From: an uncultured Alphaproteobacteria bacterium | GTDB lineage: Bacteria; Pseudomonadota; Alphaproteobacteria; Rs-D84 | Length of the DNA stretch: 64,000 nt | Reading direction: 5' to 3' | Assembly: GCA_944389265.1 (NCBI GenBank) | Contig: CALXLS010000001.1 | Coordinates: 146,359 to 210,358, forward strand | Shown: one piece after another, positions 9,059 through 16,590 of the stretch | How positions within the stretch are numbered: position 1 is the first letter of the stretch | Layout: each line of letters begins with the position of its first letter | The notes under the pieces: generated by a model | What the model was told of the DNA's origin: nothing | Seen by the model: the letters and a program-made list of their open reading frames with translations, nothing else | Databases searched by the model: none | Made by a program: the position numbers and the translations under genes

Positions 9059-10229
9059 ATTTAGAAAATTCATCAACTTTCTGTAATCGTATTACTACTT
9101 TTTTCTTGTTTTCTAAATAAGACTTTTCTATTTCTTTATTTATTTTTATGCGACGCAATACTCCATAAACAGGTATACTAAAAAGCATAAATTCTTTCAT
9201 ATTTTCTTTAAATTCTTTTTTCCATGCAGCGTTTATCAATTCTGATTTTATCTGCACAATAGGTTTATTTTTACCGTTTTTATCTTTATATGGCGTCATA
9301 ATATTCCAATCATAATAACTATGCCATTTCATCATACCATCTTCTTGCATAGATAATTCCATACAAAGAGTGTCTTTTGTAAGCCCACCACACTGCATAG
9401 ACGGATAAAATATTTTATATCCAAATTTATTTTGTGCCGCCCTGCCAATTCGCATTGTCGGCCCTTCTTCATGAACGACAATTCTTACATCATTTGCATA
9501 ACAAACATAGAAATACGGAGAAAACAGCATATTCTGAGGTTCAAATTTTAATGTCACACCACGAGATTTAAAGAAATCTGGCAATAAAACTTTTTCCTTT
9601 GCCATACCTGAATCTATGCAAGCAGACATAATTACAATTTTAGTTGCATCAAATCTTTTATCACTTGCAATACAGGATATTAATTCTTTTACACAATCTG
9701 CAATTTTTGGTGAATGATATCTATCAATTGATGTACTTAACCTTAATTGCTTTCCTTTTTCAGCAAGTCCGTTTTGAATCTGCAACAAATCACCTAATAT
9801 CTCTTCTTTTTTCGGACCTAACACCCATCTGCAATTAGTCTGCAAACAATACACATCTGTCTTTGATATATCAAATTCTTTAAATAATTTTAACATATAA
9901 TGCGGTTCCACATCATATATCAAAGACCATTCACCACCTGTCATATAAACAGTTTTTAATCTAGAAAAAGAATTTAAATAATATTTCGCATCTTCAACAG
10001 ATATATAATTCAAAGCCTGATTTGGGCCACTACACTCAAAACAATGCGCGCAATTCTCGTCACACTTATTTGTGCAACGAAGCCTTATATCAACAGGTGC
10101 CAAATTCCACTTTTTTACAAAACGCTTTTTGGAAAATAAATCCATAAACCCATTGTATAAAGTTTTAAACAATGGCTCTTTTGCTTCATTTTGCCCCAGT
10201 TCAGAAATTTTTATTACTTCATCTTTCAT
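9057..10229 (-). CDS. radical SAM protein of unknown function
   Basis: A 390-residue protein with the cluster motif CDENCAHCFECSG (CxxxCxxC), preceded by DIRLRCTNK, and the SAM-binding MTGGEWSL in place of the usual GGEP. The frame continues upstream to 10406 but that part overlaps the lipoprotein gene, so the ATG at 10229 is chosen; no good Shine-Dalgarno is seen. There is no clear SPASM-type Cys cluster in the C-terminal half, although MQCGGLTKDTLCMEL has two further Cys. The last 60 residues are basic and helical. No precursor peptide or partner gene is nearby, and the substrate is unknown. Confidence 0.75.
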   Translation of the reverse strand: MKDEVIKISELGQNEAKEPLFKTLYNGFMDLFSKKRFVKKWNLAPVDIRLRCTNKCDENCAHCFECSGPNQALNYISVEDAKYYLNSFSRLKTVYMTGGEWSLIYDVEPHYMLKLFKEFDISKTDVYCLQTNCRWVLGPKKEEILGDLLQIQNGLAEKGKQLRLSTSIDRYHSPKIADCVKELISCIASDKRFDATKIVIMSACIDSGMAKEKVLLPDFFKSRGVTLKFEPQNMLFSPYFYVCYANDVRIVVHEEGPTMRIGRAAQNKFGYKIFYPSMQCGGLTKDTLCMELSMQEDGMMKWHSYYDWNIMTPYKDKNGKNKPIVQIKSELINAAWKKEFKENMKEFMLFSIPVYGVLRRIKINKEIEKSYLENKKKVVIRLQKVDEFSK

Positions 10230-10275
10230 ATAGACAAAAATATCACACAAAGTATTTTTGTCAACAAAATTTACA

Positions 10276-11862
10276 TCATACAAACTTCTCTGGAACAAGA
10301 TTTGTGATATTTTTCCATATACGTCTGAATATTGTTGTATCTGGCGATTTATGATATACACGCGGTTTTTTATCACCAGGTCTGCTGCCAGTCCAAACAG
10401 GTTCACCGTCTTCCATTGTCACACGCCATGAGGTTTTTGTATCCCTGATAATCATTTCACGCAACTTATCTGCAAATTCTTTACTTTCAAATATCGCTAC
10501 ATTTTCTGTGTTATAATATGCGCTTCGTGGATCCAAATTAAAACTACCTATCCAAGATATATCATCATCAAAAACTATCGTTTTACTATGCAAAACAGAA
10601 AAACTCGACTGATGACGTTCCCTATCATGCTCTTTGCCACGCAAATTTTCTGCAGACAACATAAATTCATAAACTTCTGCGCCAGATTCTATAAGTTTCT
10701 TTCTATATTTTTCCCATTTCGCATAAACAGTCGGTGCATTTGTAGAAGCCAAAGAGTTTGTCACTATTGTCATATGAACACCAGACTTTTCCTCGTGCAA
10801 CATATGTTCCAATCCGCCCTGTCCTGGCACAAAGTACGCTGCGGACATATATACAGAATCATTCGTTTCCTTCCACAAATGTTGCAAGGCCTTGATTATA
10901 TCACCGTTATATTCCTCTTTTTCTGCCATGGACATTTCAACCTTGGACGGTGGGTCTGCTAAAAACTTCCCCCTTCCCCAACTAAAATCAAAATTCTTTT
11001 TCTCATACTCACGTTGAACAAGTGATATTATTTTGTTATATTGTTTTATATCTTCTTGACTTTTCTTTTCTATTTCCTTGAATTTTTTTTCTAACTTCTT
11101 CAGTGCTTTTTTAGATTTTGCCTTTGGGAAAACAGACGCAGGAATAGATAAATGATAATTCCAATAATCATCAAAACTTGCAGTTGCATATTTTGTCATA
11201 TCCCCTATAAACAATACGTCTGTATCAGAAAAGTTTGACGCAGTTTCAGGATAAAAATAATTGCTTCCTACATTTCTACCACCAGTAATATAAGCGATAT
11301 TATCCACAATAAATAATTTATTGTGCATCCTTGAATTCAAACGATTGAAGTCCAACAGAAACTGGGGATAATACAATAATTTTGAGCGATTAGAAACTGT
11401 ATTAAAAACTTTCACTTCTATATTAGGATGTTGGTTTAACAACATGACATCTACTATGTCCGATTTTGTTCCGTAATCATCAAGTAAAATACGAACCTTT
11501 ACACCCCTATCTGCCGCTTTTTTCAATTCACCAATTAATACCTTGGAAGAAAAATCATTACTATAAATATATGTTTGTAAATCAATGGTCTTTGTCGCCA
11601 TACGTGCGAACGCAGCCCTTATAACAAAAGCAGACAACCCGTCTTCTATTAAAGTCGCCCCACTTATATCTTCCCCACTTTTTAACTCTTTTTTATAACA
11701 TTTTGCTATTGGTGTTTGCATAGGGTTATAATTAAAATCTGCCTTTGTCACCTTGGGAACATAATTCTGCAATCTTTCATCCTGCATAGTCGTAGGAACC
11801 GTCGTGCACCCCATCAACGGTAAAGTAAAAACAAATAAAGAAACCCTCTTCAACCAAGACAA
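10276..11862 (-). CDS. phospholipase D-family lipoprotein (cardiolipin synthase-like)
   Basis: It has two HKD motifs, the catalytic pair of the PLD superfamily: RMHNKLFIVDNIAYITGGRN in the first half and VLHSKTIVFDDDISWIGSFN in the second. The chosen start is a TTG at 11862, with AAAAGGG 8 nt upstream. It gives a textbook lipoprotein signal (MSWLKRVSLFVFTLPLMGC) with lipobox LMGC and Cys19. The longer frame to 11940 would place promoter-like TATACTATAAT inside the gene. A charged, coiled-coil-like insert lies between the two halves. The arrangement resembles ClsC/YmdC-type cardiolipin synthases, but another phosphodiesterase activity is possible. A divergent promoter region separates it from galE. 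Confidence 0.8.
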   Translation of the reverse strand: MSWLKRVSLFVFTLPLMGCTTVPTTMQDERLQNYVPKVTKADFNYNPMQTPIAKCYKKELKSGEDISGATLIEDGLSAFVIRAAFARMATKTIDLQTYIYSNDFSSKVLIGELKKAADRGVKVRILLDDYGTKSDIVDVMLLNQHPNIEVKVFNTVSNRSKLLYYPQFLLDFNRLNSRMHNKLFIVDNIAYITGGRNVGSNYFYPETASNFSDTDVLFIGDMTKYATASFDDYWNYHLSIPASVFPKAKSKKALKKLEKKFKEIEKKSQEDIKQYNKIISLVQREYEKKNFDFSWGRGKFLADPPSKVEMSMAEKEEYNGDIIKALQHLWKETNDSVYMSAAYFVPGQGGLEHMLHEEKSGVHMTIVTNSLASTNAPTVYAKWEKYRKKLIESGAEVYEFMLSAENLRGKEHDRERHQSSFSVLHSKTIVFDDDISWIGSFNLDPRSAYYNTENVAIFESKEFADKLREMIIRDTKTSWRVTMEDGEPVWTGSRPGDKKPRVYHKSPDTTIFRRIWKNITNLVPEKFV

Positions 11863-12000
11863 TTTTTTAACCCTTTTGGCTACGATTATAGTATATCTGA
11901 AATCAATTTTACAAGTTAAATTCATTAAAAAACTTAACAATCCGAAAAAATCCCTTTAAAGCACTCTTTTTTAGTATAATAATCTTACAAAGGAGAAAAT

Positions 12001-13026
12001 ATGTCAAAAAGCAAAATAATAATAACCGGCGGATGTGGTTATATAGGTTCTCATACAGCCGTTGCGCTGCAACAAGCCGGATTCGAAGTTGTAATAATTG
12101 ACAATTTAATAAACTCTCAAGAAAATGTTTTAACCAGAATTTCTGAAATTACGGGCTTCAAACCGCAGTTTGAAAAAGTAGATTGCACAAACCCCATTTC
12201 TATGAAAGATATTTTTGCAAAAAATAATGATGCTGTGGGTGTTATACATTTTGCGGCTTTAAAAGCAGTCGGTGAATCTGTAGCCCAACCGATAAAATAC
12301 TATAAAAACAACATAAATTCTTTGTTAAATGTATTGGAAAGCATGATAGAATTCAAAATTCCTAATCTAGTATTTTCTTCTTCTGCGTGCGTATATGGCG
12401 AACCAGAAAAACTACCCGTCACCGAACAAACCCCTCTACAACCAGCAACATCACCTTATGGCGCAACAAAAGTGATGGGAGAAAACATAATAAAAGATAC
12501 AATTCGTGCCCACCCAGAACTTAATGCAACACTACTCAGATATTTTAACCCCATAGGTGCGCATCCTTCAGGGAAAATAGGCGAACTGCCAAATGGTATT
12601 CCTAATAATCTTATGCCATATATAACACAAACTGCCGCGGGCATAAGAGATAAATTAAGTATTTTTGGTAACGACTATTCTACACCAGACGGTTACTGCA
12701 TACGCGACTACATCGATGTAAACGATGTGGCCGATGCACATATTGCTGCAATACAATATATGATAAAAAACAAACCAGGCATAGAAACTTTTAACCTTGG
12801 TACAGGTCGTGGTCTATCTGTAATAGAACTAATCAAAGCATTTGAATCCGCAAATAACATAAAACTTAATTACATTATCGCAGAGCGTCGCCCCGGTGAC
12901 GTTCCAGAACTGTGGGCAAATGCCAATTTAGCAAACCAAAAACTCGGTTGGAAAGCAAAAAGAAGCTTGGAAGACACACTAAAATCCGCTTGGCAATGGC
13001 AAAAAAACGTATCCGATTTAAAATAG
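12001..13026 (+). CDS. galE: UDP-glucose 4-epimerase
   Basis: A 341-residue extended short-chain dehydrogenase. The NAD-binding TGGCGYIGSHTAVALQQAG is at the N-terminus, the catalytic YGATK (Tyr and Lys of YxxxK) is in the middle with the SSSACVYG strand before it, and CIRDYIDVNDVADAH is the GalE-type C-terminal motif. It interconverts UDP-glucose and UDP-galactose for cell-surface sugar synthesis. AAAGGAG lies 5 nt before the ATG. It is a single gene in divergent arrangement with the PLD lipoprotein. Confidence 0.93.
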   Translation: MSKSKIIITGGCGYIGSHTAVALQQAGFEVVIIDNLINSQENVLTRISEITGFKPQFEKVDCTNPISMKDIFAKNNDAVGVIHFAALKAVGESVAQPIKYYKNNINSLLNVLESMIEFKIPNLVFSSSACVYGEPEKLPVTEQTPLQPATSPYGATKVMGENIIKDTIRAHPELNATLLRYFNPIGAHPSGKIGELPNGIPNNLMPYITQTAAGIRDKLSIFGNDYSTPDGYCIRDYIDVNDVADAHIAAIQYMIKNKPGIETFNLGTGRGLSVIELIKAFESANNIKLNYIIAERRPGDVPELWANANLANQKLGWKAKRSLEDTLKSAWQWQKNVSDLK

Positions 13027-13126
13027 GATAAAAAATATATAAAACATACGTTTTTTGTCTATTTTTTGTTTGCGAGATTTTAGCGAATGTGATAAAATTA
13101 AATGTAATAGAAGGGAAGTTTTCGAT

Positions 13127-15181
13127 ATGAAAAGATTTATTGCAGTATTAAGTAGTCTGTTGGTCTTACCGGCTTTTGCAGAAGTTGCGCCTGCATATTA
13201 CTATGAAGAAATCATGGAATATGCTGATGAATATGCCGACCCTGTTGCCGCCGAAGAAGAAGTTGAAACAGAACAAGAAGAAGAAACAAAGGTAGTAACA
13301 CCTGTTGTTCCTACTGCAGTAAGCCCACGTAATGCAACAGGGCGTGCTGCCGCATCACGCGCAGTTACAACTTCCACAACAAATTCAGCCAGAAATGTTG
13401 CTACACGAAATACAAATTCTACACCTGCACGCGTTGTGACAACTCGTGCTGCAACAACATCAGCATCACGTGCAGTACCATCTCGTAACACGACAACTGC
13501 TACAAGCAGCCGTCCGTCCACAACTGCACGCACAACAAATCAAACACCAGGTGTAACAGCAAGAAAAACATCACAAACTTCGAACGCAAATACAGCACGT
13601 GCATCTATTGTACAAACAGATACTGTTACAGTTCCTTTATACACAAGCACTGCATCCAGTTCTGCTTCCGTAAGGGCAAGAGTTCCAACAATTCGCGTCG
13701 GTACAACTTCAACAACGACATCTTCTGAAACTTCATCATCTTCATCAAGCATGTCATTGGATGAACTTGCACAATTAACAGATTTCTGTAAAGCCCAGTA
13801 TACTTCCTGTATGGATAATTTCTGTAATGTATTAGACGACAACCAAGGTCGTTGTAGCTGTAGCGCAAACTTAAAAAATTACGCAGAAACAGAAGAAGCA
13901 CTGAAACAGGCAACAGAAGAATTGCAAGATGTCGCACAGAAAATTCAATACATCGGTCTGACTGCAGACGAAGTAGAAACCCTGTTTACACAGACCGAAG
14001 CAGAATTAGAAATGCAACAAACTACTGATAATACTCAGTTGAAAAATGACCTTGATAAAATTAAGGGAATGATTATAGATGTACAATCAGGTTCTGCTTC
14101 TACTTCTAGCGGGTTAAGTTTGGATTTATCTGGGTTACTAGACTTTACAATTGACAGCACCGGATTTAATTTAAGTTCTTTGCTTGGTACCTCTACAGAA
14201 AGTATAAGCAACCAACGTGGCGAACAATTATATAAAACTGCTGCCGCACGCTGCAAAGCATCTGTATTAAACAGTTGCGCTGCACAAGGCGTAGACACAT
14301 CTATTATTACAAACGCTTATGATTTAGAAATAGATAAACAATGTATCGTTTATGAACGCAGCCTAACAGATTCTAATGACCAAATGGCCGCAACTGTAAG
14401 AAACGCAAAAAGTGTACTGCAAAAAGCACGTCTTTTGGTTGCACAGCAGAAAAATTCTTACGACCTACGCGGTTGCATAAACGCCTTGGATTCATGCATG
14501 CAAGACGACTTTGTCTGCGGTGACGATTACGAAAACTGCCTTGACCCAACCGGGAAATATATCGTAAACGGTGAAGTCGTTGTTGGCAGCCAACCAGGTA
14601 TGCCTAACGACATAGAAGATGGTGCCCTTTATAAAACTTGGGTTTATGAAACAAATAAAAACGCTTGGGGTACAGATGTCGATTCTGGCACATTAAGTGA
14701 CTATATCGAAAAAACAGTCACAACAACATCCGCCCAGTTACCATCTGTATTAATGTCAGAATTCTTGCAAAATAAAATCGGTTACCACGATGACAAAGAC
14801 GGCAAGAATTACGGTATGTGTATGTCTGTTTTGAACAAATGCCAGGATGTCACATATACTGGTACAGGTCAGAATTTGAAGTACAATCCAACAAATAATG
14901 TAATTAAAGAATTCTTGAACCGCACATTGATTCAAATCAAGTCTGCTCAAGATGAAGTTCTGTCTGAATACGCTGAAAGTTGCATCATGGATGTATCATC
15001 CTGCTTGGCTCAGAACAACTATGACGCAGATGCAGCAAGCGGCTCAACAAAGAACAATATCGCCATTAACGCATGTAAATCTGTTATAACTTCTTGTATG
15101 AGTGTTAATGGAAATGCAGATGCAAGTTCTAACGAAACCTTGAAAAAATGGGTTGAAGATATGTTCGGAACAGGCAACTAA
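13127..15181 (+). CDS. large secreted Ser/Thr-rich and Cys-rich protein, unknown
   Basis: A 684-residue protein starting at the ATG at 13127 (GAAGGGAAG upstream) with a signal peptide MKRFIAVLSSLLVLPAFA. After an acidic stretch (about residues 20-65), residues 70-220 are low complexity, almost only Thr, Ser, Ala, Arg and Asn. The C-terminal 460 residues are ordered and contain spaced Cys pairs (CKAQYTSCMDNFCNVLDD, CSCSANL, CINALDSCMQDDFVCGDDYENC, SCIMDVSSCL, CKSVITSCM) that suggest disulfides in the periplasm or on the surface, and a coiled-coil-like helix near residues 245-315. I recognise no family. A terminator follows. Confidence 0.7.
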   Translation: MKRFIAVLSSLLVLPAFAEVAPAYYYEEIMEYADEYADPVAAEEEVETEQEEETKVVTPVVPTAVSPRNATGRAAASRAVTTSTTNSARNVATRNTNSTPARVVTTRAATTSASRAVPSRNTTTATSSRPSTTARTTNQTPGVTARKTSQTSNANTARASIVQTDTVTVPLYTSTASSSASVRARVPTIRVGTTSTTTSSETSSSSSSMSLDELAQLTDFCKAQYTSCMDNFCNVLDDNQGRCSCSANLKNYAETEEALKQATEELQDVAQKIQYIGLTADEVETLFTQTEAELEMQQTTDNTQLKNDLDKIKGMIIDVQSGSASTSSGLSLDLSGLLDFTIDSTGFNLSSLLGTSTESISNQRGEQLYKTAAARCKASVLNSCAAQGVDTSIITNAYDLEIDKQCIVYERSLTDSNDQMAATVRNAKSVLQKARLLVAQQKNSYDLRGCINALDSCMQDDFVCGDDYENCLDPTGKYIVNGEVVVGSQPGMPNDIEDGALYKTWVYETNKNAWGTDVDSGTLSDYIEKTVTTTSAQLPSVLMSEFLQNKIGYHDDKDGKNYGMCMSVLNKCQDVTYTGTGQNLKYNPTNNVIKEFLNRTLIQIKSAQDEVLSEYAESCIMDVSSCLAQNNYDADAASGSTKNNIAINACKSVITSCMSVNGNADASSNETLKKWVEDMFGTGN

Positions 15182-15192
15182 AAAAAATATCA

Positions 15193-15218
15193 AAAAACCG
15201 CCATTGGCGGTTTTTTTA
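15193..15218 (+). terminator. intrinsic terminator
   Basis: AAAAACCGCC, loop ATT, GGCGGTTTTTTT, just after the Cys-rich protein gene. Confidence 0.82.
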
Positions 15219-15314
15219 TTATAATAATATAAAAAACTTTCTTCAAAAAATCAGTACCTGCAAATGACAAAAGCAGAAAAATTCACAAAAGTTTACAAAA
15301 TATATATTTTAACT

Positions 15315-15761
15315 TTAAGAAAGAATCAAATTTGGACGCACAGAACGCAAATTATTTAAAGATTTTTCTTGTGCTTTTTTAAATGCCTCTGGATTCCATA
15401 TCTGAAAACTGTTACCACGCCCAACAAAAACAGCAGTATCCTTGATACCTGCATGCTTTAATAAATCCGCAGGAATAACAATACGCCCAGTCACATCAAA
15501 AGATAAAGGCCGAGCATCTGCAAACAGCATAGCCGACAAGTCATCTAATTCACTATCAAAAACACCCATTTTATCAGTGGCGGCTGCTAATTGCTCCATA
15601 CGCGACATGGACAAGCCTTCGATACAATTATTTGTAAAAGAACGATACAAAACAACACCGGCAAATCTTTCATTTGCAACAGAAGCCCGAAAGGAGGCAG
15701 GTACAGATATACGCCCCTTGGTATCCAAACGATTTTCATAAGATGAGAGAAACAATGACAT
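15315..15761 (-). CDS. mraZ: MraZ transcription factor
   Basis: A 148-residue protein made of two AbrB-like swapped-hairpin halves: SSYENRLDTKGRISVPASFR at the N-terminus and FDVTGRIVIPADLLKHAGI near residue 90. A longer frame to 15851 exists, but the ATG at 15761 gives the normal MraZ N-terminus. MraZ binds repeated TGGG-type boxes and normally controls the division and cell-wall (dcw) cluster from its first position. Here no rsmH, ftsL or murein genes follow, and the gene is convergent with the upstream Cys-rich protein gene, so it is an orphan. Candidate operator repeats lie at 15830-15880. Confidence 0.9.
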   Translation of the reverse strand: MSLFLSSYENRLDTKGRISVPASFRASVANERFAGVVLYRSFTNNCIEGLSMSRMEQLAAATDKMGVFDSELDDLSAMLFADARPLSFDVTGRIVIPADLLKHAGIKDTAVFVGRGNSFQIWNPEAFKKAQEKSLNNLRSVRPNLILS

Positions 15762-15829
15762 TTTTACGGTCTTTGTTTTTGGGCATCTGCCCGTTCCCCT
15801 TTCCGACTTCGAACAAAATTTAGCACGCC

Positions 15830-15880
15830 ATTTTATGGTTGTCAATGACAATTTATAATTATTTTATGGGATTTTATGGT
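15830..15880. promoter_or_regulatory. candidate MraZ operator repeats
   Basis: Three copies of ATTTTATGG(G/T) occur at 15830, 15861 and 15871. The last two are exactly in tandem, giving TGGG and TGGT boxes with a 10-bp period, the spacing known for MraZ boxes. They lie about 70-120 bp upstream of mraZ but read on the strand opposite to it. Confidence 0.45.
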
Positions 15881-15936
15881 TTTACAAATAAAATTTAACT
15901 TTTTTTAAATAAATTTAAAATAAATACATTTTCCTC

Positions 15937-15966
15937 TTGACCTGCGATTCGTTTTTGTTCTAAGAT
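15937..15966 (+). promoter_or_regulatory. candidate sigma-70 promoter for the 16145 gene
   Basis: TTGACC and TAAGAT are separated by 18 nt. Transcription would start near 15973 and leave a leader of about 170 nt before the ATG at 16145. The 383-nt gap from 15762 to 16144 otherwise holds the MraZ-like repeats and AT-rich sequence. A GGAGAAAAG at 15981-15990 has no ATG, GTG or TTG behind it. Confidence 0.45.
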
Positions 15967-16144
15967 TTAGGTATAGACAAGGAGAAAAGAATATTTTTTC
16001 TTAGAAAACCGCTAAAAACCTGGATTTCTGCGAAAAAATAAATCAAAAAAAATAAAAGTTTTACTTATTTTTGTAAATACACTATGTATATACAATATAA
16101 ATAAAAATTTTTTTAACAAAGACCCAGAAAGGAGGGAACCGCGC

Positions 16145-16480
16145 ATGTCAAAAAACATTAAAGAAATCATGATTGCTCTGAATCAAGTTTTAACAACAAC
16201 AGTTTGGGTCAACGAAGACCGTCAAATAATTTCATTGGCAGATGAACTACAAATAGGCAAAAATAACGCACCACGTTCTATTGAAGATTTGCCACGCACT
16301 TCTTTGGTCGGTGCTTATGTATCATTACAAATTCGCACAGATAATTTTGATGTCGCTGCAGAAAGTTTGGAAACAAAAACTTTGGCACTGCGCGTAAAAG
16401 AAATGGTCTTTGCAGAGGCAAAAAAGATTATGGACGCAGCAGACAAAGAATCTGCACAAAAAATTGCAAAAGCTGCCTGA
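16145..16480 (+). CDS. small protein of unknown function
   Basis: A 111-residue, probably cytoplasmic protein with no signal peptide or membrane segment and a strong AAAGGAGGG Shine-Dalgarno about 9 nt before the ATG. The first half is mixed (residues 15-65, with VWVNEDRQIISLADELQIG and LVGAYVSLQIRTD). The second half is a long, charged, Ala/Lys-rich helix ending AKKIMDAADKESAQKIAKAA. I do not recognise the family. It has its own promoter and a strong terminator, so it is a single-gene unit. The good ribosome binding site suggests high expression. Confidence 0.6.
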   Translation: MSKNIKEIMIALNQVLTTTVWVNEDRQIISLADELQIGKNNAPRSIEDLPRTSLVGAYVSLQIRTDNFDVAAESLETKTLALRVKEMVFAEAKKIMDAADKESAQKIAKAA

Positions 16481-16549
16481 TTCCCGCATAAGCGCGGTAG
16501 AAAACAGAGCATGCACAAAGTTTCTGGGAAACCAGAAGGAAGGGAGCAG

Positions 16550-16586
16550 CCGTCGACAAGCAATTGTCGACGGTTCTGTTTTTACA
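16550..16586 (+). terminator. intrinsic terminator after the 16145 gene
   Basis: CCGTCGACAA and TTGTCGACGG form a perfect 10-bp stem closed by a GCAA (GNRA) tetraloop, followed by TTCTGTTTTT. Confidence 0.7.
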
Positions 16587-16590
16587 TATA

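Noticed and set aside
13201..13842. Minus-strand Val/Ala-rich frames opposite the Cys-rich protein
   Set aside because: They mirror the Thr/Ser/Arg low-complexity tract on the coding strand.
15762..15851. 30-residue N-terminal extension of mraZ
   Set aside because: The extension is basic and unlike any MraZ; the ATG at 15761 begins the conserved first domain.
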